The notes under the pieces are model-generated. The model saw only the letters and a program-made list of their open reading frames with translations, was not told the origin of the DNA and searched no databases. Positions 13,004-21,962 of a stretch of 64,000 nucleotides of DNA are shown here, piece by piece. Source of the DNA: JAGVSR01 sp963708775 (lineage in GTDB: Bacteria > Pseudomonadota > Alphaproteobacteria > Rhizobiales > Hyphomicrobiaceae). The translations under genes were made by a program, and so were the position numbers. Positions within the stretch are counted from its first letter, which is position 1, and the number at the start of each line of letters is the position of its first letter. The DNA lies in NCBI GenBank assembly GCA_963708775.1, contig CAVPTI010000013.1, positions 1 to 64,000 of the forward strand. The letters run 5' to 3'.

Positions 13004-15452
13004 ATGATACGCACCATCCGCGGCAGAACTCCGTTCTGCGTTACGTCTTCGACTCATCGCCGTCCGTTCAATCCTCGCCATGTCCGGTATCAGCCATGGC
13101 GCTGACGGTGTGCGGCGCGCTCGCGGGGGCACAAGACGCCGCTCCGACCGAACCATCGCTGCCTGAAGTCGAAGTGATCACGCCTGCAGAAGAACCGGCT
13201 CAGTCGGCGCCGAAACCCGCCGCACCAAAGCCAGTCGCTCAGGCAGCCGAAGACAAAGCCCAAAGTCAGCAGAAGCCAGCACCTGCCGCTGCACCCGTCC
13301 CTGATGTCGTCGCGCCCGAAGATGCGAGCGCCGCCGTCAGCGGACTGCCGAAGGCGCCTGGCCGGCCCGGCAATTCGGACGCACCCGGCGTCCCGGGAAC
13401 CGGCACCACCGGCATCGACGGCTACATCGCCACCGGCACCTCCACCGCCACCAAGACGAACACACCGCTTATCGACATTCCGCAATCCATCACCGTCATC
13501 ACGGCACAGCAGGCCGAAGATCGCGGCAGTTTCACTATCGGAGAGGCCCTGCGTTACGTGCCCGGTGTCGCCGTGGCCCAGGGCGAAGGCCATCGCGATC
13601 AGATCTCCATTCGCGGTCAGGTGACCACCGCCGACTTCTTCGTCGATGGCGTGCGCGACGACACTGAATATTTTCGCGATCTCTACAATGTCGAAACGAT
13701 CGAAGTCTTGAAAGGCCCCGCAGCCATGATCTTCGGTCGTGGCGGCGGTGGCGGCGTTGTCAACCGCGTCACCAAGAAAGCCAATGGCGAGCGCATCCGC
13801 GAAGTGACCGCGACGGCTGGATCATTCGAGCGCGCTCGCACGACCATCGACGTCGGCGACAAGATTTCGCCCGATGCCGCGTTCCGCCTCAACGCCATGT
13901 ACGAGAACTCGGAGAACTTCCGCGACTTCTTTGAGCTGGAGCGCTACGGCATCAACCCGACGATGGCGTTCCGCCCCGACGACAACACGAAGATCTCGCT
14001 CAGCTACGAATACTTCAAAGACGACCGCACCGTCGATCGCGGAGTGCCGTCATCAAAATCCGGCCGCCCGTTCCGCGGACCGATCGAGACGTTCTATCGG
14101 CAACCCCGACGCAGAGCTATTCTGATTTCGCAGGCCACACAGCCACCGCCACCATCGAGCACCGCATCGACAGCGGCGTAAATTTCCGCAATCACACGTT
14201 CTTCGCGACGTATGACAAGGTCTATCAGAACGTCTTCGCCAGGCTGACGCCCCGTCGATCGGCAGCGTGACGTACTGCGGATCGAAGGCTACATCAACGG
14301 CACCGAACGGCGAGAGCATCATCAATCAGACCGACGTGACATACGTTTGGGACATGGGCAAGGCATCCGTCACACACTGCTGGCAGGTACAGAGTTCGCA
14401 TACCAGGAGACACGAACAACTTCCGGAGCAATGCAATTTTTGCGAACGACGCGCTCTGTGCGTCACCGTCAACATGTCGCTTGTGCCCGTATCAGTACCA
14501 GTCACAACCCTACGAATTTCACTCCGGTCACATTCAACGTACTTCCATCGCGACTGGCACACCGAAGTGCAGACCTCCAGCGGCTACATCCAAGACCAAC
14601 TAGAAATCACAAAATATTTTGAGTTGATCGGCGGCCTTCGTTTCGATCGCTTCGATGTTGCCTTTGATGGTCGAACAGCGACATCGACGGCGCCGAATGG
14701 CGTGCAGCAAAATATCTCACGGGTAGACGATGTCTGGTCACATCGCGTTGGCGCCGTCTTCAAGCCGACTGAGACCGCATCGATCTACATAGCGACCTCA
14801 AATTCGTTCCTTCCCGGCGCTGGCGATCAGTTCGGAAATCTGACGAGTCGTCAACGGTAACGACACGCTGGAGCCCGAAGAATTTCAGAACGACGAAATC
14901 GGCTTTAAAGTGGGAAGTGGCCCCGCGACTTTTCTTCACGGGTGCCATTTTCGAGCTCGACCGCTCCAATCAGATCATCACCGCCGGTCCACAGATTGGC
15001 GAGCAGGTTGGCCTGACGCGCACGAAGGGCGGCGAACTGCTCTCACCGGGCTACGTGACCGACGAGTGGCAGATCTCAGCCGGCTGGGGCCACCAGATCG
15101 CGCGCATCGTCGACGCGGGCACCTCGCCAAACATCGGCAACGAAGTTCCCTTCGTTCCCAACAACATCTACTCGCTCTGGAATCGCTACCAGTTCACGCC
15201 CCTGTTCGGCGCGGGACTCGGCATCATCCACCAGGACTCGAGCTTCGCCGATCGCTGGACAATGCCGTCGAACTCCCCTCCTTCACCCGCGTCGATGCCG
15301 CCTTCTTCTTCGACTTCAACGAGAACTGGCAGGCGCAGGTGAACGTCGAGAACATCTTCGACGAAGAATATTTCGCCTCCGCGCACAACAATAACAACAT
15401 CTCGCCGGGCGCGCCGCGCCAAGCCTTCGTCACCGTGCGCGCAAGGTTCTGA
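13004..15452 (+). CDS. TonB-dependent siderophore receptor (frameshifted)
   Basis: The plug domain is unmistakable: TPLIDIPQSITVITAQQ, YVPGVAVAQGEG, ISIRGQ, DFFVDGVRDDTEYFRDLYN and VEVLKGP-like VETIEVLKGPAAMIFGRGG (13460-13760). The barrel continues in three further frames and ends with VNVENIFDEEYFASAHNNN and a terminal RARF, as outer-membrane receptors do. Total length is about 810 residues. A Pro/Ala/Lys-rich extension of about 100 residues between signal peptide and plug is unusual. Frame changes lie near 13060, 14095-14340, 14450-14580, 14860 and 15270. The receptor would import ferric siderophores in a TonB/ExbBD-dependent way; the fully aligned plug resembles catecholate or hydroxamate receptors, but the ligand cannot be assigned. 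Confidence 0.88.
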
Positions 15453-15472
15453 TCCGAGCGTGCAAGCAAAGC

Positions 15473-15504
15473 AAAAAGGCCGGGCTCATCGCCCGGCCTT
15501 TTTT
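15473..15504 (+). terminator. Rho-independent terminator
   Basis: AAAAAGGCCGGGC pairs with GCCCGGCCTTTTTT around loop TCAT, about 20 bases after the receptor stop. The A-run before and T-run after make it potentially bidirectional, closing the convergent tautomerase gene as well. Confidence 0.92.
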
Positions 15505-15573
15505 CATGTTCTTCCCGCGCATCCGGCCGGCTCCCCGACAGGGGAGTCGGATGCGCAAACACAAGTCGCAAAC

Positions 15574-15962
15574 CTAAAGCTCGCCCGTCAAAAACTGCGC
15601 GCGGCCCATCCCAAACGACCAGTCCTCATCCGTGCACGTGACCATGTTGATCATCACGTCCGACGGCGCGATGCCGCACGACTTTCGAGTTCCTCGACCG
15701 CAAGCCGATAGAACGTCTCCTTCATCTCGCGCGATCGCGGCCGCGTTGTCACCTGCACGAAGACGAAGCTCGCCGTCCGCGGAATATCGAGACCCGTGTC
15801 TTCCATGATCATCCGAGACGGCTTGTGCTCGTGGACGATCTGATAGCGATCGCGCGCGGGAACCTTGAACGCCGCAAGCATGGCCCGGTGCAGTGCATCG
15901 AGCACGCCCTGCAACTGCTCATCCGAGCGCCCTTCATAAACATCGACCCGCAACAGCGGCAT
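15574..15962 (-). CDS. Tautomerase family protein (frameshifted near C-terminus)
   Basis: The product starts MPLLRVDVYEGRSDEQ, with the catalytic Pro immediately after the initiator Met as in 4-oxalocrotonate tautomerase relatives. The main frame covers 15962 down to about 15680; a one-base shift then restores GIAPSDVMINMVTCTDEDW and ends FLTGEL with a stop at 15574, giving about 129 residues, the usual length of this subfamily. It would catalyse keto-enol tautomerisation in the cytoplasm; the substrate is unknown. It stands alone and converges on the iron-receptor gene. Confidence 0.82.
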
Positions 15963-15993
15963 TCCACCCCCTGATTATTCTTTTGAGATCTAC

Positions 15994-16190
15994 GCCATTC
16001 GGGCCCGAAGGCCCCGGGAGCAAGGCGACCCGCCGCAAGCGGCGCCCCCCGAGCTCTGCTCGGCACTAGGAAAGCGGAGCGCCGAGGAGACACATTGCCA
16101 TCGGGCCGAAGGCCCCGGGAGCAAGGCGACCCGGCGCGAGCGGCGCCCCCCGAGCTCTGCTCGGCACTAGGTAAGCGGAGCGCCGACGAG
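15994..16190. repeat. Two tandem copies of a ~94-bp GC-rich intergenic repeat
   Basis: Copy A runs from about 15994 to 16087 and copy B from about 16097 to 16190, a period of 103. Both share GGCCCCGGGAGCAAGGCGAC and CGAGCTCTGCTCGGCACTAG with only a few differences. Each copy contains several short inverted repeats (GGCCGAAGGCC-, CGAGCTCTGCTCG-like). They lie just downstream of tRNA-Ala(GGC) on the minus strand. No coding content is seen. Confidence 0.85.
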
Positions 16191-16209
16191 GCGCGTGAGC
16201 AAGTCAAAA

Positions 16210-16285
<76 letters not shown>

Positions 16286-16432
16286 GATGATCGGGTCTTT
16301 TGGACCTGGGTTGCGCCGGTGGATATTCGGAAACGCCACCGTCGCGAGAACCGCTCTCTATTCGCTACCGCCTCAAACTGCAAGTGCCAAGTCGACGCCG
16401 CGCAGGGAAAAAGGCTCCGCGCAGAAAACCCC

Positions 16433-16813
16433 TCAGACCTCTTCCTCGCCCTCGGCGACCGGCCCGCCGATAATGTTCGTAACGTCGCCGCCTTCCTCCT
16501 CTTCTTCTTCCAGGAAGGTCTCGTCGTCGTCTGCCGGAATATCTTCCGCCTCTTCGATATCCACCAGCGCCTCGTCGCCCTCGATCTCCGCGGCGGCCTC
16601 GGGTGCCAGTTCCTTATCGGCAACAAGATCCTTCTTCGGCTTACGCGGCTTTTCTTCAGGTAGGATCGTCACTGGCCCTGTCGCATGCGCAATCTGGTAG
16701 ATCGTGCCGCAAATCGGGCAGGCGATGGGATCGCGATTGAGGTCGTAGAAGCGGGCGCCGCACTCATTGCTCTGGCAGGTGCGCTTGGTCCCGCGCGCGG
16801 CTTTGGTCGACAT
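16433..16813 (-). CDS. TIGR02300 / FYDLN acid-domain family protein
   Basis: This 126-residue protein carries the family's FYDLNRDPIACPICG motif (residues about 21-35) with further Cys residues before it (CQSNEC), forming a small zinc-ribbon-like N-terminus. The C-terminal half is extremely acidic, with long Glu/Asp runs. The family is restricted to alphaproteobacteria and has no established function. It lies divergently from aroA, the family's usual neighbour. ATG 16813 is chosen because upstream in-frame sequence lacks similarity to the family and contains the aroA promoter region. Confidence 0.92.
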   Translation of the reverse strand: MSTKAARGTKRTCQSNECGARFYDLNRDPIACPICGTIYQIAHATGPVTILPEEKPRKPKKDLVADKELAPEAAAEIEGDEALVDIEEAEDIPADDDETFLEEEEEEGGDVTNIIGGPVAEGEEEV

Positions 16814-17044
16814 GAATAACCCCGGGGAATGAATTGGAAGGATGGGGGGATGCCACAGCCACAGGCGGCTGTCAAAACTAAATCCCGCCGCATGCAACTT
16901 GAGGGTCGGACTTGCGGCCAGGGCGGCACCGCTCGAGGTCTCCCTGCCCGTTGACAACCAAGGCCCGAGCCGCTCTATCCGGCCGGGAGAAAGCGGGAGC
17001 GATGGGCCGTCATCGGCCTTTCCTACGGCCACAGAGGGCGTCAC

Positions 17045-18394
17045 GTGTCGAAATCGAACGCGCATGAGGGGCAGCCACAACCCTTGATAGCTCCAAAGGC
17101 GACCCGAAGCCTCACTGGAAAAGTCCGCGTTCCAGGCGACAAGTCGATTTCTCACCGCGCTCTCATGTTTGGCGCGCTGGCTACCGGCAAGACCACCATC
17201 ACGGGTCTCCTCGAGGCAGAGGATGTGCTCAACACCGCCAAAGCCGTCACCGCTCTCGGGGCACTCGCGACGAAAGCCGGCGACACTTGGACCGTGCTCG
17301 GCCGCGGCACAGGCGGCCTTAAGCAGCCGGATGCACCCATCGATTTCGGTAACTCCGGCACCGGCACGCGCTTGATGATGGGTGTCGTCGCCGGCCACGA
17401 CATCACCGTCACCATGACGGGCGATGCATCACTCTCTCGCCGTCCGATGGGCCGCGTTTTGAAGCCGCTCCGCCAGATGGGCCTGCTGACCCACGAGAGC
17501 CGCGACACGCTCCCGCTGACCGTACAAGGTTCCTCGCATTTGGTGCCGATCGAATACGTGCTCCCTGTCCCATCGGCCCAGGTGAAAAGCGCAATCCTCA
17601 TCGCGGGACTGATGGCGGCCGGCGAAACCACAGTGGTTGAAAAAGAACCGACGCGCGACCACACCGAGCGCATGCTGCGCTACTTCGGAGCGAGCGTCGA
17701 AACCGAGGTGAAGAACGGGCTGACCCGCATCACCGTCCATGGCGATGCCGAGTTGGAAGGCCGCGATGTCGTGGTGCCCGGCGATCCATCGTCGGCGGCA
17801 TTCCTGATCTGCGCGGCGCTGTTGGTGCCAGGATCGGACGTGACCGTCGAAGGCGTTCTCGTCAACGAAACCCGCACCGGACTCTATACGACGCTCCAGG
17901 AAATGGGCGCAGACATTACGTTCGAGAACCGGCGCGAGGAGGGCGGTGAACCCATTGCCGATCTGCGCGCCCACCATTCGAAACTCAAGGGTGTGCATGT
18001 GCCGGCCGCACGCGCGCCCTCGATGATCGACGAGTATCCCGTGCTCGCCGCCGTTGCCGGCTTCGCGGAAGGCGACACCCGCATGGACGGTCTCGCCGAA
18101 CTGAAGGTGAAGGAAAGCGATCGCCTTGCTGCCACAGCCGCGGGGCTCGAAGCGAATGGTGTCAGAGCGACCGTCGACGGCGACACCCTCATCGTCCATG
18201 GCACCGGATTAGTCCGCGGCGGCGGCACAGTCGCCACGCATCTCGATCACCGTATCGCCATGGCATTTCTGACCATGGGCCTTGCCAGCGAAAAGCCCGT
18301 GATGGTCGATGACACCGCAATGATCGCCACGAGCTTCCCCTCGTTCAGGGATCTCATGGAGCGCCTTGGCGCGACCTACGCTGAGAAAGCGTAA
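17045..18394 (+). CDS. aroA: 3-phosphoshikimate 1-carboxyvinyltransferase (EPSP synthase, class II)
   Basis: The 449-residue enzyme joins PEP to shikimate-3-phosphate in the shikimate pathway. Diagnostic blocks are VRVPGDKSISHRALMFG near the N-terminus, DFGNSGTGTRLMMG, DASLSRRPMGRVL, VPGDPSSAAFL, RAPSMIDEYPVLA and ATHLDHRIAMAFLTMGL. The pattern matches class II enzymes of the Agrobacterium CP4 type. The residue aligned with Ala100 of CP4 is Gly here, as in glyphosate-sensitive enzymes. The GTG start at 17045 gives the usual family N-terminus. cmk, normally next to it, is about 6 kb downstream. Confidence 0.97.
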   Translation: MSKSNAHEGQPQPLIAPKATRSLTGKVRVPGDKSISHRALMFGALATGKTTITGLLEAEDVLNTAKAVTALGALATKAGDTWTVLGRGTGGLKQPDAPIDFGNSGTGTRLMMGVVAGHDITVTMTGDASLSRRPMGRVLKPLRQMGLLTHESRDTLPLTVQGSSHLVPIEYVLPVPSAQVKSAILIAGLMAAGETTVVEKEPTRDHTERMLRYFGASVETEVKNGLTRITVHGDAELEGRDVVVPGDPSSAAFLICAALLVPGSDVTVEGVLVNETRTGLYTTLQEMGADITFENRREEGGEPIADLRAHHSKLKGVHVPAARAPSMIDEYPVLAAVAGFAEGDTRMDGLAELKVKESDRLAATAAGLEANGVRATVDGDTLIVHGTGLVRGGGTVATHLDHRIAMAFLTMGLASEKPVMVDDTAMIATSFPSFRDLMERLGATYAEKA

Positions 18395-18423
18395 TCCAAT
18401 GGATAGCGCCTTGGCGCGACCTA
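18360..18423 (+). repeat. 45-bp-spaced partial duplication of the aroA 3' end
   Basis: AGCGCCTTGGCGCGACCTA occurs at 18360-18378 inside aroA and again, identically, at 18405-18423 just past its stop, with weaker similarity on both sides (ATGGA before, GCTG-AGCG after). It looks like a local tandem duplication at the junction between aroA and the inserted accessory block. Confidence 0.8.
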
Positions 18424-18554
18424 AGCTGCAGCGTGATCGAAGCATCAGCCGACTGATCAGCTTAGATGCTCCAGGATCGGTTTATCTTCGGAACTTGCTC
18501 TCTCCCGCTACGTTGCAGCCGCGCCGGTGCGTCGTTCAAGCGAGGAGATATGAG

Positions 18555-19010
18555 ATGTTGAAAGCAAGTGTGGTCGCGGTTTGCGCGGCACTGATCACCC
18601 TGACAGGACCCGCGGACGCGTGCGGCTGGAAACGCGATGGAATGGGATGGCGGTCGGCCGGTGTCGGCTACGGATACCGTGATGGCACTGGCTATCGCTC
18701 GTATCGCCCTTGGCTCGGCGCCGGCTACGGATGGCGCGGCAATCGGTACGGGTGGGGTGGACGCCGCTATGGTTACGGTTCCGGCGTCACGGTTGGCCTC
18801 GGCTTCCGCGACGGGTGGCGCCATCGCCGCCACTGGCGCGGTGACGGCTACGGCTACCGCTCAGGTGTAGCAGTCGGCGTGCGCAGCGGAGACCGCTGGG
18901 ATCGCGGCCGTCGCTGGCGCGGCGAAGGGTACGGTTGGCGCGCGGATCGTTCGGAGCGTCGCGGTCTCTTCCGCGACCGGCGTGTGGAAGCTGACGTAGT
19001 CGCTAAGTAA
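18555..19010 (+). CDS. Secreted Gly/Arg/Tyr-rich protein of unknown function
   Basis: A 151-residue product starts with a Sec signal (MLKASVVAVCAALITLTG, cleavage likely after the ADA near residue 22). The mature part is a degenerate repeat of Gly, Tyr, Arg and Trp, with units such as GYGYRSGVAVGVRSGDRW appearing two or three times. An AGGAGAT ribosome binding site lies about seven bases before ATG 18555. Similar low-complexity Gly/Tyr/Arg-rich secreted proteins are common in Hyphomicrobiales, but no function is established. It stands alone in the block between aroA and cmk. Confidence 0.7.
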   Translation: MLKASVVAVCAALITLTGPADACGWKRDGMGWRSAGVGYGYRDGTGYRSYRPWLGAGYGWRGNRYGWGGRRYGYGSGVTVGLGFRDGWRHRRHWRGDGYGYRSGVAVGVRSGDRWDRGRRWRGEGYGWRADRSERRGLFRDRRVEADVVAK

Positions 19011-19070
19011 GCGAAACCCAGGCTAAACGACGGAGGAGCATTACGGTGCGGGGGTTGGCATCTCGCACCG

Positions 19071-19667
19071 TTACTCCGTGGTCGCTTCACGCGTCCCTTC
19101 ACGGCCGGTCTGTTCGGCACTCGAGACCTCCGATGACGACCACGAGGACGTCTTGGCCTCGGCGGTCGCAGCGGGTCGCGTGCTGGCAACCTGTGTTCCT
19201 GCGTAGCATCGCCTGATATTGGCGCACCGCGATTTGCCGGAAGGATGCGTTTCGGTCGCCGGTCCCGCGAAAGACCGGCAGACCGCATCAATGTCACCGA
19301 CCTTCAGCCATCCCTCTCGCGCTCCAGCTTTAGCCGCCATGCAATCCGCGCCCAGTTCGTCAGGACCAGTCGTTTCATGAGCGCATTCATGCTTGAAGAT
19401 GAACAGCCGCACCGTTGTCGGAAGTAGTTTTAACAGAAAAGGGTTGAGGTAGAGCGCTTCCCCCGGCACCGACAGACCCTCGGATGGAATCTCGTTGTCC
19501 ATGATGATTGGTGTCTGGCCGCAACGCATGCTGCGGCCGGCAATTTTTACCGACATCCCGTCCTGCGCCACCGTCTGCGCAACCGCAGTCGGGCTCGAAG
19601 GTATCGCCTGATAAGCAAACACCGACATCAAGGCCATGCATCGAAGCAAGATTTTCCAACGCGCCAC
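19071..19667 (-). CDS. Putative secreted HExxH zinc metallopeptidase-like protein
   Basis: A 198-residue product begins with a signal peptide (MARWKILLRCMALMSVFAYQ, to about residue 31). Near residues 92-113 it has FKHECAHETTGPDELGADC: an HExxH zinc-binding motif followed by a Glu/Asp-rich ELGAD that could give the third ligand, as in gluzincins. The segment THPSGKSRCANIRRCYAG is conserved in small hypothetical proteins of this kind as I recall them. The last 45 residues are Ser/Thr/Ala-rich and may be tail or linker. No substrate can be proposed. The gene is convergent with the Gly-rich gene. Confidence 0.65.
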   Translation of the reverse strand: MARWKILLRCMALMSVFAYQAIPSSPTAVAQTVAQDGMSVKIAGRSMRCGQTPIIMDNEIPSEGLSVPGEALYLNPFLLKLLPTTVRLFIFKHECAHETTGPDELGADCMAAKAGAREGWLKVGDIDAVCRSFAGPATETHPSGKSRCANIRRCYAGTQVASTRPAATAEAKTSSWSSSEVSSAEQTGREGTREATTE

Positions 19668-19858
19668 GGACCACCCTCCCCAAATTGGATAGGTCCCCTA
19701 GAGTGCCGCGCATTGTGCGCACGATGTGGCGACGAGCGGGCCACTTGAAGGTGATTGCAGCCAAGTTCGAGCTTCCCGGTGACGCAGAAGCCGGCCTAGG
19801 GAAAGGATCGGCCGATTGTGCGTTACGAAACCAAACGCTGCAACTAGGGAGCTGTGCA

Positions 19859-20819
19859 ATGGAACGCGCAACTGGCAATGCGAAGGATATCGAGGACATC
19901 GAGCGCCTCGTCTTGGAATGGTCGCGCGCCGTCGAATCCAAGGATGCGGAGAAGATCGTGGCGAACTACGGGCCCGATACGGTCCTGTTCGATGCCATTC
20001 CGCCGGCGCGGACGATTGGTGCGCGTGAGATCGGGAAAGATATGGGCGCAGTGCCTACCCTACTTTCCGGAAAAGTTTAGATCCGAACACAAGGACCTGA
20101 CGATCCATGTCGACGGCGACCTCGCCGTTGTGCATGGCCTCCACCACTTCGTGCCCGAACCCGCCGATCATCCCAGCGGTGCAACTTGGATGCGTATGAC
20201 CGTTGTTCTGCGCCGGCAGGTGAGTGGTTGGCAGGTCATCCACGAACACGTGTCTATCCCATTCGATCCAATGACCGCTAAAGCCGTTTTTCTCGACCAG
20301 AATGCAAATGCGGTCGCCCCCACGGAACCAGGTGACGGCGGCGGATCAACCCAATTGGCTGGCACGCAATTGATGCCGCATCTCACCTGCAAAGGCGCGG
20401 CCGAAGCAATCGAGTTCTACAAGACCGCTTTCGGTGCTGAGGAAATGATGCGTTTGCCCATGCCGGACGGTCGCCTGTTGCACGCGGCGATTTCCATAGG
20501 CGGCAACATCGTCATGCTCGTTGATGAGTTTCGCGACGCAGGCCCGAATGCCACCACCGCACCGTCCTCGCCCGGCGCGCAAGCTGTCACACTTCACCTA
20601 CAGGTTCCAGATGTCGACGCGCAGTTCAATCGGGCTGTCGCTGCCGGTGCAAAGCCGGTCATGCCGCCTGCTGACGCATTCTGGGGGGATCGTTACGGTG
20701 TTGTCGACGACCCATTTGGCCACCGCTGGTCGCTGGCGACGACAATGAAATCCATGACTCAAGAGGAACTGCAATCCGCCGCCCAAGAGGCGATGAAGGG
20801 TCCAGGCTGCGGGGAGTGA
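19859..20819 (+). CDS. SnoaL-like domain fused to VOC (PhnB/glyoxalase-like) domain (frameshifted)
   Basis: The N-terminal part (MERATGNAKDIEDIERLVLE, to about residue 140) reads as a SnoaL/ketosteroid-isomerase-like cone fold, with GWQVIHEHVSIPF at its end. After a short Pro/Gly-rich linker, the second half is a VOC domain of PhnB type: LTCKGAAEAIEFYKTAFGAE, PMPDGRLLHA, GDRYGVVDDPFGHRW. One frame change is needed near 20055. The stop is followed by a strong hairpin. Both parts are small-molecule-binding folds; no reaction can be assigned. The start ATG at 19859 has GGGAGCTG upstream as a weak SD. Confidence 0.75.
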
Positions 20820-20829
20820 GCCACACAAA

Positions 20830-20858
20830 GATCCGGCCGGTTGAAAACCGGCCGGATC
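20830..20858. terminator. Perfect 13-bp hairpin between convergent genes
   Basis: GATCCGGCCGGTT pairs with AACCGGCCGGATC around a GAA loop. It lies between the SnoaL-VOC gene and the small membrane protein gene. No clear T-run follows on either strand, so it may act as a weak bidirectional terminator. Confidence 0.65.
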
Positions 20859-20865
20859 GAAATGA

Positions 20866-20994
20866 TTAGAGGTTATCGCGGCGAAGGTTCGTGTTCGTAT
20901 CGGTGTGTGATTTGCCAAGGCCACTCAGGATGATCACGCCGACGATGGGCGCGATGAGCAGCCAGGCGACGAGATAAATGCCAGGATTATCCAT
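20866..20994 (-). CDS. 42-residue single-span membrane protein
   Basis: The predicted product starts MDNPGIYLVAWLLIAPIVGV and continues IILSGLGKSHTDTNTNLRRD, ending DNL. Residues 6-25 form one hydrophobic membrane span; the tail is polar and basic. A strong GGAGG ribosome binding site lies six to seven bases before the ATG, and a hairpin follows the stop, so transcription and translation look real. It resembles small stress-linked membrane peptides in form, but no family is recognised. Confidence 0.6.
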   Translation of the reverse strand: MDNPGIYLVAWLLIAPIVGVIILSGLGKSHTDTNTNLRRDNL

Positions 20995-21097
20995 GTGTCG
21001 TCCTCCAGTTCGAAGCTCCCGGACAGCACATCCAGGACTCGTGAAGGAAACGCCTCGTGTTCGATGATGTTCCGATAAATCGTCGCCGCAGCATCCG

Positions 21098-21925
21098 TTA
21101 CGCTGCGGCGCGCTTGGCCTCCGTCAGTTCGGTAACGACCTGAAATGACGTCAACGTATGAGTACCGAATGTGCGCAGCATCGGAATGTCGGCAGCATCG
21201 CGGCCGATGGCGATCGGAATGCGTCCAATCCGGCGGCGGTTATGCCGCGCATCGAATGTGTACCAGCCGCCTTCCAGATAAACGTCGAACCACGCATTGA
21301 AGTCCATCGGAGCCGGATCCGCGGGCACGCCGATGTCGCCCATATAGCCATTGACGTATCGAGCAGGAATATTGAGTGCACGGCACAGTGCGATGGCCAG
21401 ATGCGCGAAGTCGCGGCACACGCCAACCTGCTCTGCGTGAGCCTCACTGGCAGTTCGTGTTGCACGGGCGTGAGCGTAATCAAACTTCAGTCGGCTGTGG
21501 GCGTACCTGCAGATGGCTTCCACCAGCGCTGTGTCGCGCGGCAGGTGACCAAATAATTGCCACGCTAGCGTTCCGAGCAAATCGCTTTCGCAAAAACGGC
21601 TCGGAGCAAGATACCCGAGGCATTCCGCCGGCAGTTGATCGACCGGCAACACCCTCGCTGACGGATCGCGCCGGTCAAGTGCATCGTCTGCTCGATAAAC
21701 GCCCTCCAATTTTAGGCGCAGGGGCCCCGCTGGCGCAGTGAACCGCCGCCCAATGTTGCCGAAGTCGTCGACGAACGCGTGATGGGTAAGCCGCGGCGAC
21801 GTTTCGAAATTCAGCGAAGCCGGCAGCACATTGCGAGCATGGCTCGAGTGGACATCGACGAGGCAGACGGCTGGCGTATCCTGGCCGAACATCAAATCGA
21901 ATTGGCACCCGTAGGCGATCAGCAT
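21098..21925 (-). CDS. Transglutaminase-like family protein
   Basis: A 275-residue protein with an N-terminal beta domain and a transglutaminase/protease-like core. The catalytic Cys lies in EQVGVCRDFAHLAIALCR (residues about 165-182) and the His in WYTFDARHNRRRIGR; the following Asp is the DAADI region. This is the cytoplasmic bacterial type often found next to proteins of ATP-grasp or alpha-E families; those partners are absent here. Substrate unknown. The ATG at 21925 gives MLIAYGCQFDLMFG, the usual start of this family. The receiver gene lies 37 bases upstream in the same direction, so the two may be co-transcribed. Confidence 0.88.
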   Translation of the reverse strand: MLIAYGCQFDLMFGQDTPAVCLVDVHSSHARNVLPASLNFETSPRLTHHAFVDDFGNIGRRFTAPAGPLRLKLEGVYRADDALDRRDPSARVLPVDQLPAECLGYLAPSRFCESDLLGTLAWQLFGHLPRDTALVEAICRYAHSRLKFDYAHARATRTASEAHAEQVGVCRDFAHLAIALCRALNIPARYVNGYMGDIGVPADPAPMDFNAWFDVYLEGGWYTFDARHNRRRIGRIPIAIGRDAADIPMLRTFGTHTLTSFQVVTELTEAKRAAA

Positions 21926-21962
21926 GGCAACACTCTCACAAACCAATGGATGTGCTTGGGGT

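Noticed and set aside
16814..17398. Upstream in-frame extension of the FYDLN-family gene
   Set aside because: It overlaps the start of aroA on the other strand, and the family begins at MSTKAARGTK; the extension has no similarity.
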